Source: Dugong dugon (taxonomy: Eukaryota; Chordata; Mammalia; Sirenia; Dugongidae). From it: a DNA stretch of 64,000 bases. Every line of letters starts with the position of its first letter. The stretch's first letter is position 1. Of the stretch, positions 34,700 to 46,087 are shown piece by piece. Made by a program: the position numbers and the translations under genes. The notes under the pieces were generated by a model that saw nothing but the letters and a program-made list of their open reading frames with translations, had not been told where the DNA came from and did no database searches. Location of the stretch: positions 116,414,650 through 116,478,649 of the forward strand of contig CM057469.1 in assembly GCA_030035585.1 (NCBI GenBank), read 5' to 3'.

Positions 34700-35704
34700 A
34701 ATGCAGATGAAAGCATAGTGTTCTTCAACAAGCCTCAAGACTTAAATGGACTTAATAGTCAAGGTCATGAGCACAGTTTATGTTTTTTTAAAAAGGACCA
34801 AAAGTGATTCAAAAGATGTTTAAACACAAAAGTAGTTATTGAAGAAGAAAATGGTGTATATTTATATGGGTATATGATAATTATTATCTATTAAGATGTT
34901 TAATGTGTATGTTAAATACTATTTATTGTTTTCCAAAGTACATCACTTGTGTGCTTTGTCTTATAATGCATGACATTTTAGAATAGATAGAGTATTATAA
35001 GGAGCTTTTGCCCCTGACTCCAATGAGAGAACTGTAGTGTGCTGGGAGGGACCATATGGCAAGTCTCCTTTTCCTAAGATGATTGGACTGAGATCCTTAG
35101 CCTTTTTCAACCTCCAATCAGGAAATTTGCTTTGGTTCTTTTTACTCTCTTCTCTTTACAGCTAGAAGAAGCAGAAGCACCACCTGGTGTACTTTACACT
35201 TACAGAAATTGCTTCACTAGCAGAGTGCTCCATCAATTGCTAGAACTTAATCAGTAAGAAAAATAGTATTCCTCTTGGAAAGGAGTGAGGAATAAATTGG
35301 ATGAGAGAGACAATAGAGTTTGAGAGTCAAATCGGAGCTATAGGCAATAGAAAATAGAAAATGTGCATATTTTTAGAAAAGGAGAGAATTTACTGGAGGT
35401 GACATTTGAGGTGGATCTTACAGGACAGATTGGATTCAGATAGGTAGAAAGGAAGATGAAGGATATTTTCAGGGAAAAGAGGAAGTAGTGGCAGAAAAAG
35501 CACCAAGAGGGAAAAGGTGATAGCACCTTGAAGGATCAGCCTGGAATGTTAGTGATAGAAAATTTGTTAGTGTATGTTCAGAGAGGAAACTCTATTAATT
35601 TAAGGTCTCAGTTAGTCAGAATTACCCTCTACTCCAGTGTGGCACAGAAAAGAGCATACTACTGCTTATTTAATAAAATGAAAGTAATTAAAAATCACTA
35701 GCTG
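34700..35704. other. Mostly unassigned; possible L2 remnant at 35395-35480
   Basis: No gene was seen. The block 'ggaggtgacatttgaggtgg' near 35395 resembles reverse-strand L2 sequence and could be a small L2 fossil. The rest was not recognised. Confidence 0.3.
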
Positions 35705-35825
35705 AGAATTAAACTGTAAGTTCTATGGCAGCAAGTACTGCTTGAATTATTAATGTGGTAAAATCGTATCCTATTATCACAGTATCTGGCATATTGTTGG
35801 TATTCAACAACTATTTGTTGAATCA
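35705..35825 (+). mobile_element. L2 (LINE-2) 3' end
   Basis: A diverged L2 3' terminus: 'aactgtaagttctatggcag', then 'cagtatctggcatattg', then 'caacaactatttgttgaatc'. It is an ancient mammalian fossil. Confidence 0.6.
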
Positions 35826-36029
35826 ATTTCAGCGAAGTTCTAGGTCTTATGAGGAATGCAGACTTCAAGAAGTTGGTTAAGCCCACATTGTAAACACAGA
35901 ATTACACTCAGTAAGAGAGTGAAGTTAAAAATAAATGCGTCTCCATGCACGTGCTGCGTACACAAAAAGAATGGCCCTGAATATTCAATAACAAATGAGG
36001 CAAGATATAACAGTTTATCCTCTTTCATT

Positions 36030-36140
36030 CCTTATATTGATAATTTTTGTTTTTCCTGTTATTCTAGATCAGTCATACTAGAAGTTTATCAATTTTATTG
36101 ATCTTTTCAATGAATCACCTTTTCGTTTTATGATTTCCAC
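36030..36140 (-). mobile_element. Older L1, reverse strand, left part (split by the ERV)
   Basis: The reverse complement of L1 ORF2 region: plus strand 'tttatcaattttattgatct' near 36086 corresponds to the region near 58640 in the other reverse L1. The same L1 resumes at 40431 after the retroviral insertion. Confidence 0.65.
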
Positions 36141-36650
36141 TGAGAGACTGAACATAAGAAAAGACAATGACCAAACCATACATGACAATAGAATTCTGGC
36201 CCACAACTTGCAGCAATCACCCCAGGAAGTCAAACCACTATCTTCCGTTACCAGTCCACAAAGTCAAACAACCCTTATAGCAAAGGCCCAAAATGGACTT
36301 GATTAATAACTGACAGCTTCCCTAATTTTTGACCCTGCTTCCAACATGGGACCAATTGAAGAAAGTCAAATATGCTCCTCTAACAAATCACTTAAAATGC
36401 TCCACTTCTAGTTAATCCACTTACAGCTTACCCTTGCCAACAGCCTCCAATACGGACATAGCTGAAGCCTTCCTGCCTTCCCTTTTTTCCTCTATAATGC
36501 TTTCTCACTCCCCTGTCTGCCTTTGAATCTCTGCCAAACACAAGTGATGATGGCTGACTCTCTTGATATATCAAACTCCTAATAAATAGCCTTTGTTTTA
36601 TTTCTGTGTTCTTTGTTAAGTTCCATAGCTCTTCTGGCAGTTCCACTACA
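36141..36650 (+). repeat. ERV 5' LTR
   Basis: About 510 bp, from TGAGAGACTG to '..ccactaca'. It aligns over its length with the 3' LTR: 'aataactgacagcttccc' / 'aataactgacaacatccc', 'gtctgcctttgaatctctgc' / 'gcctgtggttaagtctctgc', and a shared 'gtgttctttgtt' near the end. A TATA-like 'ctataatgctttc' lies near 36493, and AATAAA occurs near 36590. Broken as a promoter as far as can be judged. Confidence 0.8.
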
Positions 36651-38985
36651 ATATATTCTGCACTGCCCATTGCCACAGAATCCAGCCTTTGACAAGGTGT
36701 GACACCCAGAGAGGATCCTTGTGCCTTACTGCTCATAGCTCAGCAATTCGCAGCAACGTGGTAAATTAGCAGCGGATTTAACCTCTACTCATTTTGCATT
36801 GAGTTCCTCAGCTATTTTTTTCTCAGTTTGGTACCCCGATTTTTTTATTGGTCCCCATCTGTTATCCTTGGTGCAATTAGGCCATTCTTTTTCATTCTTT
36901 TTTGCTTTCTATTGTATTATTGTTTTGTGTTGTATCGTCAAAAAGTGTTTGTCATAAAAAGGAGACTCATAGAATAGAACACAGGCATAGAAGCTATAGG
37001 CTTATTGTTCTAGCTAGCCTCACAGAACAGTGAATTTTGTGGCTCTCATCAGATTGGCATGTACATGGACAAACTTTGCTGAGGGTCACCAATAAAAATG
37101 AATGAGATTCTCCTTCCCCCACGATATTTTGTCCTGAGATCTTGACTTTGATCAAGAGAAGGTATTCTCTTTGATTTTCCATCTGCTGGGGGCACAGATT
37201 GTCAGGTCTGTCTTTGGAGACAGCCAACCATCATGTTGGGGCCTGAGACATTAGGTGCATAAGCATTACATTTCTATTGACCCTTACCAGCTCTCATGGG
37301 ATCATCTAAGTCTATATCCTCCCTTCTTCTAGGAAAAAACAAAACAAAACAAAACAAAACTCCTGCTTCGTATATGTATTATCATTGCAATATTAATTCT
37401 TATACCTATGTTTCTAAATGGCATAATTTCACAAAATATGATTCTGGCCTTCAGTGGTCACTCAGAGGAACATTTAACTGGAACAAAATTGTTCATTTGG
37501 GAGACATCTTAAAAAGAAAGGAAATACGATTTCTCAGGCCCAATAGGCAGTATTATTTTTTTTAATTTGTGTAGACAAGTCTCCAAAGAAAATTCTGAAT
37601 ATAAAGTTGTTTCACTAGATTTTTTCACCAGAACACTAAACTAATGAGCTATTTGTTTCATTTGCCTAGTAAGTCCTCCTGTTCCTTGCCCTTTAGATGT
37701 CTCCCCATATCCAACTTTCCCTCTTACCCCTCATCTTTCTTTTATCCCTCCCACTACACTTCCATCAACTCCTTCCTCTTCTTTCCCTGTCCAGACTTCC
37801 TACTTTTTCCCAACAACTTCCTAAAATCCCCAAATCCCTGTTGCCTCTTAAGATACATCTCTCCCATGAACCAAGTATGCTGGCAATTGTATAATTAAAC
37901 CTTGGATTTGAGCTGAATTAAAAGTTAGAATTAAAGATTTACTTAAACCCAAACAAGACCAGCAAATATTCATATAGGAATTTATAGTTCTTTGGGGTGC
38001 ATATGTCCCAGAATTACCTGTCATATATCAACTTGTACAGATGTTAGTCAAAACTTCAGATGTTAAATCCTGGATGGTAAAAGCAAATTGTATTGACCTA
38101 GAAAGAGACATACAGGATCCCACTTTCCACAATAAACCTGAGGGTCAAAAAAAGACCAGAAAAGTGGGTCAAAGTTTCCTAAAAGTCATACCTGAAACCT
38201 TTCAAAAAAAATGTTTATTGGACTATAATCCAATGCAAAAAATAAAAAAGGTAAAGCTATAGGAAGTTTTTGGGATAGACTAGAATATACTTTTTAACAA
38301 CATATTCAGGCATTAAAGAAGGTGTTAATGTAACAGCAGCCCTTTCATCTCATTTTGTCATTTGACCTGAAATTGGAGACCTAATTTGAAAATAGAAATT
38401 AGAATAAAAAATAGCCCTTTTATCTGAACTACAACACATGGCAGAACATTTTGAAAAGGGCATTAGAACAAAAGAGGGGTAAGGCCCAAAGTGAACTTGT
38501 GGCCCTCCAAATCAAATACACCCACCCACTCCTCACTTATCAACATGGTTAGGTTCCAAAGACCAGGTCTTTACGTGAAAATGGGTGTTATGTGAAAATG
38601 GAGGACGACCACATCAGATCACAAAATATTATATGGGATACATATGTCCCTCTGGACCAGAGAGGTGGAAAATGTAAGTGGGCCCTATATGTCCCACAGG
38701 TCATGAAAGGGTTACTGCCAGACATGCATCGTTGATGTGCAAAATAGTCAATAAGTAGATTTTTTACTATTGTCATAAATGCAAAATATTGGATAAAGAG
38801 AGAGTCAATAAGGGAGGAGTAGGTATAGTTAAGTGGCCCATTTCCCCAACTAACCACCTACTGAGTAGAACATTTCTAAGTATTGTAAACAGAAGGAACA
38901 TTGGAAGAAAGATTGTCTTATTTTACAAAAGAAAAACCAACACAAAAAAAACCTCCTAAATCCAGAGCAATGAGGTTGCTCTGAA
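36651..38985 (+). pseudogene. Retroviral leader and gag remnant
   Basis: Gag would encode the virion structural proteins. After a non-coding leader, a broken capsid-like region is readable from about 37990 to 38340, for example 'VKTSDVKSWMVKANCID' in the frame from 38041. A nucleocapsid zinc-knuckle remnant lies at about 38879-38921 and reads S-K-Y-C-x4-H-x4-C. The first cysteine of the expected C-x2-C-x4-H-x4-C pattern has become serine. Multiple frameshifts and stops occur, and an (AAAAC)n-like run lies at 37335-37360. No working protein is possible. Confidence 0.65.
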
Positions 38986-38989
38986 GAAG

Positions 38990-39900
38990 GAAGAAGTACC
39001 CAATATCCTGCCATACCCTTAAATACTCAATTCCTGGTAGATACAAGTACAACTTTTTCTACATCAAACCCTGCAACCTATGCCACCTCTTCCTTGGAAT
39101 AAACATACCATGCAGATTGTAAATATTTCAAATAACCCACAGACTTTCCCTATCTACCAACCCTTAACTATAACCCTTGGGCCATTGACTGAAAAAATAT
39201 TCCTTCCTGCTGTGTAACACCACCCCTGAAAACTTAGCAGGGAGAGACTTACTTTGCAAATGGAACTGTAATGTTAAATGCACACCAGAGGGACTATCTC
39301 ATGAGATTCCAGAGGACTCTTCTATTTATAATAAGATTATCTCTGCTGTTAATATACCTTTACCTTGTCCATTAAATTTGATGCATACTCAGATAAGGAT
39401 CTTGATATGATGCTGACAATCTATGGGCTAAAAATTCCACTGGCGTAGACAAAATTATCGGAACAGAACATAAATTTTAGATAGATCCTACCAAACTGTT
39501 ACCCAAAGTTCCTCTTTATCTTTGAAGCAAGAAGCAAAGGACGGGCCCAAACTTATAATTTAAAGCCTTATATCTAAAGGTCTTTCTGTGCCCTGCACTA
39601 GCCTTTTTAATGCATTGTCCTTCCAGTAAAGGAATGAAATAGAAGAGGATATCTGTTTATTCGAGACCTTGGGATCATTAACAAAATTTTTATTCCTTGC
39701 TTCCTGGTAGTACCTAACACAAATACCATCCTATCATCTATTCTACCTGAAGATCGCTTGCTTTGCTATAGTGGATTTTTCTCTCCTTTTTCAGTGTACC
39801 TCTAGATCAGGAGAGTCAGTACTTCTTGCCTTCACCAAGGGAGGACAACAATATACCTGGAGAATTATGTCCCATTACAATCTCAGCAAATGAGAAAACA
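38990..39900 (+). pseudogene. Retroviral protease and partial reverse transcriptase remnant
   Basis: The protease active-site region is visible near 39030-39060 as 'FLVDTSTTF'; the family motif D-T-G has become D-T-S. Reverse transcriptase sequence follows from about 39640 to 39885 in broken frames: 'LFIRDLGIINK' near 39657, and downstream 'VVPNTNTIL' and 'GQQYTW'-type sequence. The catalytic RT box and everything downstream (RNase H, integrase, env) are absent. The break lies near 39885, just before the polypurine tract. Confidence 0.65.
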
Positions 39901-39901
39901 A

Positions 39902-39915
39902 CCAAAAGTGGGGAG
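39902..39915 (+). promoter_or_regulatory. Retroviral polypurine tract
   Basis: 'ccaaaagtggggag' lies immediately upstream of the TGAGAG start of the 3' LTR, as expected for the plus-strand primer of retroviral DNA synthesis. Its position fixes the left edge of the 3' LTR at 39916. Confidence 0.75.
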
Positions 39916-40430
39916 TGAGAGTTAACGAACATAAGAACAATGGCAAGACCATATATAAAAACAGAACTCTGACCTATAACCTGTAGCTACCAGTCCAAGA
40001 GTCAAAGAACAACCCCCATAACAACAGGCCCAAAACTTCCAGGACATGATCAATAACTGACAACATCCCAAATTTTTGCCCCCACTTCCAGCTTAGGACC
40101 AGCTGGAGAAAGCCAAATGTGCTCACCTAGCTAATCACATAAGCTACTCCCCTCCCCCCACTCACCCCTGCTTCTGATTAACCTGCGGACAACTTCCCCA
40201 TGCCAACAGTCTCTAATCAGGGCAAACCTGAAGACTTTCTACTTTCCATGTTTTCCACTATAAAGCTTTTCCACTCCTTCGCCTGTGGTTAAGTCTCTGC
40301 CAAATGCATGATGATGACTGACTCCTTTGATATAGCAATGTCTGAATAGTCTTTGTTCTTATTTGGGTGTTCTTTGTTTATTTCCTCACCTCAAATACAT
40401 AAGGTCTTTAACAGTTGGAGCCAACTAACA
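39916..40430 (+). repeat. ERV 3' LTR
   Basis: About 515 bp, from TGAGAG to '..caactaaca'. It carries a TATA-like 'cactataaagcttttc' near 40257, and the R/U5 region ends with 'gtgttctttgtttatttcct'. It is clearly related to the 5' LTR and to the solo copy at 49430-49860. Confidence 0.8.
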
Positions 40431-41215
40431 ACATACTTTTATTTTCTTTTCCATCCATTGTAGATATTACCATATTATTCCCTTTCTACTCCTTTGGACT
40501 AATTTTCTAGTATTTTTTTTTCCCACACTTTTGCAGCAGAAACTTAGACTATCTTCTTTTCTACTACATGCATTTTAAGCTATAATTTTCCCTCTGACAC
40601 TGTTTTAGCTGCAAACCACAAATTTTAGCATGTCACATTTTATTTTCTGTAATTCAAAATTTTTCTAATTTCCATTGTGATTCTTTCTTTGATCCATGTT
40701 GTTGTTAATGTTGTGTGTCGTCAAGTGGATTCTGACTCACAGTGACCCCATGTGACAGAGTAGATCTGCCCCATAGGATTTCCTAAACTGGAATCTTTAT
40801 GAGAGCATATTGCCAGCTCTTTCTCCCACAACAGCTGGTGAGTTCGAACTGCCAACCTTTCAGTAATACAAGCTGAGTGTTTAACCACTGCACCTTCAGG
40901 GATCTTTTGGTTACTTAAAGGTATATTGCTTGATTTCCAACTATTTCAGGATTCTCTAGCTATCTTTCTGTTTATTTATAGATTAAATTCACTGTAGTCA
41001 GAAAATATACTCAGTACACTTCCAAGCGTTTGAAACAGCATGTGGTGTACTCTAGTAAATGTTTCCTTGCCATTAAAATGATCCAATGTCTGTTCTGCAA
41101 TTGTTTGGGTGTGGTGCTCTGAATATGTCAGTTAGGCCAAGCTGGTAAGACATGGTTCAAACCTTCTACATTCTATTATTGTATCTTTTGCTTTTTCTAT
41201 TAATATCAATCACAC
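40431..41215 (-). mobile_element. Older L1, reverse strand, right part
   Basis: Continuation of the L1 split by the ERV. The plus strand reads antisense ORF2: 'cctctgacactgttttagct' near 40592, 'gcaaaccacaaattttagca' near 40612, then 'gatccaatgtctgttctg' and 'tgaatatgtcagttaggcca'. It parallels 58860-59250 of the other reverse L1. An AfroSINE interrupts it at about 40704-40905. Confidence 0.7.
40704..40905 (-). mobile_element. AfroSINE, reverse strand, inside the older L1
   Basis: From 'tgtgtcgtcaagtggattct' (3' end) to the tRNA-like head 'accactgcaccttcaggga'. L1 sequence resumes on both sides. Confidence 0.88.
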
Positions 41216-43090
41216 GCTCAATTTAGGAGTTGTCAAATGCTTTGAAGGGAGATTGTAGGCAGATTTCAGGGCTCTCTTCCCCTTAGTTTCCTCCTCTCTG
41301 AGATTTTGCTCCTCAAAGTCCCAGTCTCTTCGGCACCTCAAACTTAAATCTCTGTCTACTCCTTAGATCACTGTCTTTTTGGATTTCATTCCTCTGTGCT
41401 CTTAGTCATACAATCACCATACTTGGGCATGATATGTAGCCAATAAATTTACCTTTCCTCTTCAATAATTGTCACTAGCGTTAGCTTTCTGATGCTGGAA
41501 AGTAAACTGATCCAATTTAGAAAGACTTTAAAACAACAGTTAAATCTGTGAGTCTACTTTTTGGTTTAGCAGTCCTGGATAAAAAGAAAGAGAATATTCG
41601 CGAACCGTCTGTTGTGTACCACAGTAGGAATATGACTGCTTGATGGGGCACTGTGGGAGCACCACTGATAGCATACAGTGAGTCATAGTGAATGCCTATA
41701 CTAGAAAATAGTAAGTTCCCTGAATTCTCTGTTATGGACCTCAGATGTCTTTAACAAGGACTTTTGTTTGCAAATAAGAGAAATGCACTATAATAAGCAA
41801 GACAGAAGGAGTTTAATGGTTGATTATTGATCCACACACTGGAAAGTCATCTTGGCCCCATGTGGTCCCTGTATCTTCCTATCACCCTCCCACATTACTT
41901 TAGATTACATTATGGAAAGTCATTACATTAGACATAGTCATGTATCTCTCCCTCATTGCCAGTTCAGCTTTCTCACATTCCACAGGCTGATTTTTTCTAC
42001 TTTATCATGCACAAGGCCAAACACAGTCACATTCAAAAACAGGCCAAACACGCTCACATTCAAGAATCTGCCAAGATGATTGTTTAGAAAATTTTGGTCC
42101 CATTGCACGTTGTTGGGGGTCAAGAAGTATAAACATAGCTGTTGGAGCCCAAGGGTCCATTCCTGGGGTTGATGTGAAAGAGGAATTTTGGGCTTCAAAA
42201 TGTGCTTCAAATGCTATTGTACACTGACAATCCGGATGTTTCCTTTAAGTATTCAGAACAGAGTTAGTCTCCAGGTCTCCTCAGGGAAACGTACCAGTGA
42301 TGTTAACTAAACTCCATTTTGAGCAAATAATTTATAGACTGTCTCCTTGTGCTTAAGTGCAATGGTGTATAACCTATCTTAGTCTGACACTTTTGTGGAG
42401 GCTAATAAGACAGTCAACTGTTGGTTGGGCTTTGTAGGGCTCTGCTCCTTAGCATCATCTTAGCTACTAATCTTATTTCAGACAGATCCTAACCATGTTA
42501 AGAGACTCACCGTATGCGCTGGTCACAGACTGATCCTTTAATGCTGACCACAAACTGGTCACCTAAACCTAGCCACAAACTCAGTGAGTGATAGAGATGC
42601 TCCAAACTGCACACTCAACTCCTAGGGGTTAATCTCAGCCTCAGTGTTAAACACAGAGTGGACTTGGAACATTATCTTCTATTTCACTAGAATATGAGAC
42701 TCTTTAATTGAAAAGCAAACAAGCTAAACCAGGTCAGGCCATGATTACGTGGATAAACACTGGCTGATATGGAAAATTCAGCTACATTTTTTGACTTAAA
42801 TCTCAAACTCTGAACTGCATACCAAGTATGTATGGTTCCAGATGACATTGTTCTTGGTTTAATTTGGATATTTTTGAAATAGTGAAATAAAAAACATCCA
42901 AATCATTTGATTAAAAATATAAAAACAGATGTGCATATGCAAATGTTTATTAGAACAAATCTTTCTCCACCTGGAGCAAGAGAATTTTAAAAATTATCTA
43001 GTGAATGATAAATGTTGTACTTTCACTTGTTCTGTGGGCCTCAGAGGCTTATATCCCATCCACATTGCCTCTTGGATGCAGATTAGGTGT
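41216..43090. other. Unassigned, no gene seen
   Basis: About 1.9 kb without a confident family. The part near 41760-41830 ('gcaaataagagaaatgcac') looks like a decayed interspersed repeat. A weak local duplication occurs at 42001-42066 ('ggccaaacac' twice, each followed by 'tcacattcaa'). Open frames here carry no recognisable domain. Confidence 0.3.
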
Positions 43091-43645
43091 TAAGAATCTT
43101 ATACAATTATTTTAAATTTGTTGCTGTATTTTCAATTTTCAAAATAGTTTGGAAATATTTCATATATACAAAATATGAAGAATAATAATTGAACACACTC
43201 TTCACCCAGTTAAAGAAATGAAATTTTAACAATACAGTTGAATCCACTGCTACCCTATCTAATCACATGCATTCCCTTCCTGCTGCAAGTGGCTATGCTC
43301 TTGAATTTAGGTTTATATTCTCATGAATTCCTTCATAAATTTACTACGTGTATCCCTAAGTAAGTATTTGGTATTGCTTTGTATAATTTTACACTTTATG
43401 TAAACATTCTTCTGCAACTTGATTTTTGTTTTTTTTCTTTCAGCCTTATTTTTGTGAGATTTATCCATGTGTGTGCTACTCCATTTCTTGGTTACACCTC
43501 AATTTATTCATCCTTCTTTGGGTGGAAATTTCAGTGTGCTTTATTTTTTTCCAATCTATTGCTAGTTCGTATAGTGTTCTTTACAGTTTTTTCAGTTGCT
43601 CTTTACCTTGCATTTTAGAACTCTCTTTCCAAATAGGGCATCTCT
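43091..43645 (-). mobile_element. Old L1M fragment, reverse strand
   Basis: The plus strand shows the antisense of an old L1M 3' region: 'caaaatatgaagaataataa' near 43171, 'cccttcctgctgcaagtggc' near 43275, and 'tgagatttatccatgtgtgt' near 43456. No open frame of interest. Confidence 0.6.
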
Positions 43646-43652
43646 AGAGATC

Positions 43653-44062
43653 TGTTATGGATTGAATTGTGTCCCCAAAAAATATGTATTGTAAATCCTA
43701 ACCTCTATACATGTGGTTATAATCCCATTTAGGAATGGGTGGTCTTTGTTATGTTAATGACACAGTGTAGGATGTGTCTTAAGTCAATCTCTTTTGAGAT
43801 ATAAAAGAGATTAAACAAGCAAGTAAGTAAGCAGAGATAGGGGAAGAGATGCCAAGCCACATGAAGATTGCCCAGGAGGAGAAGCTCAAAAGAGACAACC
43901 ACCTTCCTCCAGAGTCAACAGAGATAGAAAGCCTTCCCTTAGAGCTGCACTCTGCATTCTGACTTCTAGCCTCCTAAACTCTAAGAAAATAAATTTCTGT
44001 TTTTTACAGCTATCCAGTGTGGTATTTCTGTTATAGCAGCACAGCATTAGATAACCAAGACA
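43653..44062 (+). mobile_element. MaLR-type solo LTR
   Basis: A 410-bp LTR from TGTTATGGATTGAATTGTGT to '..ataaccaagaca'. The 3' part has AATAAATTTCTGTTTTTTAC and 'tatttctgttatagcagcac'. Candidate 5-bp duplications are 'agatc' (43648-43652) and 'acatc' (44063-44067), with one mismatch. It is the same subfamily as 54799-55210. There is no internal sequence, so it is a solo LTR. Confidence 0.85.
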
Positions 44063-44839
44063 ACATCCTCTGTGGGAGTAAGTAGATAAATGTAGCTTCA
44101 GGAAGAAAAAGAGAACTTATTTTAAAAGCAATGTGAATGCACACTAGGCATGGGGTATGGCCTATTGATAGGAATTTTTCTACCCCTCCATTAAGAAACA
44201 TTTCTGCCATTCATCAAAGTTTTATTCTATGCCTCAGTTTCTTCTCTTGTCAAAATGAGATAATAATGGTACCTACTTTGTAGTTGAGAGAATTAAATAA
44301 GTTAATACATGTAAATTGCTTAGAACAACTCCTGGCACATAGTGTGTGTATCTAAATGTTAACAGCTATGCTCCTTGGGTAATATTTTGCTATTTTCATA
44401 TCTATTAGAGTAACTTTATGGATTTTTTTTTTATGCATCAGACAGCTTGCTTCTGAAGCTGGGCTTGGATGGTATATACTCAAAGACATGAATAAAAATT
44501 GTGAGTTTCTGTCCTTCACAAGCCTAACTTCAAGATGATCTGGCATCTTTGCTGCTTATTTGGGTGATATTTCTAAGGACAGATTCAACAAGACTAAAGA
44601 GTTCTTTGAGCTTCTGTGGCAAAAAAAAATTTGTTTGGAGAGGGCAAGCTAGGTTGGTAAGAGAGCTGTGATGTGGACCAGCAAAGAGTCTCTGAAGGAA
44701 ACACAAGGCAATGCCTCTAGGTAGAGCATCTTCATCTGCTAAGGAGGTAGGTGACTGGAAAATACTTGGATATGTCATCTTATATCATCTGACTTCAGAT
44801 TTTGTGGGGTAAATGTGACTTTTGCTGGTCCGTAAAAAA
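44063..44839. other. Mostly unassigned; MIR inside
   Basis: Outside the MIR at 44210-44375 nothing was recognised. Confidence 0.3.
44210..44375 (-). mobile_element. MIR SINE, reverse strand
   Basis: A reverse MIR: 'tatgcctcagtttcttctct', 'gagataataatggtacctac', 'aattaaataagttaatacat', 'cttagaacaactcctggcac'. Ancient mammalian SINE. Confidence 0.8.
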
Positions 44840-45192
44840 GGTTGGTGAAGAATATCAAATATACCGTGAACTGCCAGAAGGAACAAATCTGTCTTAGGAG
44901 ATGTATAGCCAGAATGCTCCTTAGAAGCAAGGATGGCATGAATTCTTCTCATGTACTTTGGACATATTATCAGAAGGGATCAGTCCCTACAGAAGGACAT
45001 CATGCTTGATAAAGTAGAAGGTCAGCGAGAAAGAGTAAGACCTTCAAGGAGATGGATTGATACAGGTCTGCAACAGTGGGCTCAGATTTAGCAACGATTG
45101 TGAGGATAACGCAGGACTGGGCAGTGTTTTGTTGTACATAGGGTTGCTATGAGTCAGAACCAACTTGACAGTACCTAACAACAACAACAAAG
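44840..45192 (+). mobile_element. RTE 3' fragment, forward strand
   Basis: A 5'-truncated RTE 3' end, starting near 'ttggtgaagaatatcaaata' and ending 'cctaacaacaacaacaaagg'. No coding potential. Confidence 0.85.
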
Positions 45193-45582
45193 GAGGCTCT
45201 CAGTCCTGCACTAGGTGCTGTTTCTGAGGTGGGATTAGGAGAAGCAGCAATTAACTAGGTATTGAGAGTTGTATGATGCAGTAGAAGATCAACAAAAAGG
45301 AGACTCTAGGAGTGCTGTTTTGGCATTAAGACTTCTCAGAAGGACACTGGGACTGCTTCAGAGAAAGTGATCTAAATTTTATGGCATACCAACTCATAAT
45401 TCCATGGCAATTCCATATGGTGGTGTTAGGCTTATTCTCTCGACAGGGCTATCAAAAAAGAATCCTAAAGAACAAAGAGATTTCACAAAGTGTCATTGGA
45501 GATTGTTGGATGAAGGAGGGGAATGTTATCTTCTAAGAAACTATGAAAAAAAATTTTCAATTTCACTGAAAAACAGAGCCCT
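45193..45582. other. Unassigned, no gene seen
   Basis: About 390 bp, no repeat or gene recognised. A 61-codon frame at 45404-45589 has no motif. Confidence 0.3.
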
Positions 45583-46087
45583 TGTGTAACCAATGGGGTT
45601 AAACTGTTCCCCCTCCTGGAATGTAACCAACAGGGCTAAACTGTTCTCTCTCTTCTCATCACCCCGCCTCGACCTATGAGTTCCTGATAAGGCATTCTGT
45701 GTAGCAGCCCAAGGTCATATTACTGCTTCTCTGCTCAAGACCATTCATCAACCACCCACCCCCTGCATTCAGACATGAGCAATAAGCCACAAATCTGTCC
45801 TTATATAAACTTCATGAGTCATAACCCCCCAAAAACACAAGCCACCAGCCACCATATAGCACCCCCATACATGTTAATTAGGTTCTGAAATTATCTGCCT
45901 ATTCCCAGAAACTTCATGAATTATGCATACATTCTGTATCCCAAACCCTATAACTGCCATAGAATCCCCAACCTCAGAGAGCTGGATTCGAGACAGTTTC
46001 CGAGCTCCTTGCTTGATCAGCTTGCAATAAAGTCTACTTTCTCTTTCTCAAAGGCCTGATGTCTTTCAATTGACTTGAGGGGTCACA
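45583..46087 (+). mobile_element. Probable ERV1-type solo LTR
   Basis: About 505 bp with LTR-like structure: start TGTGTAACC, TATA-like 'ccttatataaactt' near 45799, AATAAA at about 46027-46032, and an end near 'ggggtcaca'. A 37-bp tandem duplication opens the U3: 'tgtaacca...aaactgttc' at 45585 and 45622. No target duplication or internal retroviral genes were identified, so the boundaries are approximate and the family is unknown. Confidence 0.55.

Larger units (their letters stand above)
36141..40430 (+). mobile_element. Endogenous class-I retrovirus, internally deleted provirus
   Basis: Two related LTRs (36141-36650 and 39916-40430) in the same orientation enclose about 3.27 kb of internal sequence with gag, protease and the start of reverse transcriptase. 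The pol sequence then stops near 39885 and leads straight into a polypurine tract and the 3' LTR. The rest of pol and all of env are missing. The inserted element splits an older reverse L1. The two LTRs differ considerably, which suggests an old insertion. A tRNA primer site and a clean target-site duplication were not identified. Confidence 0.8.
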
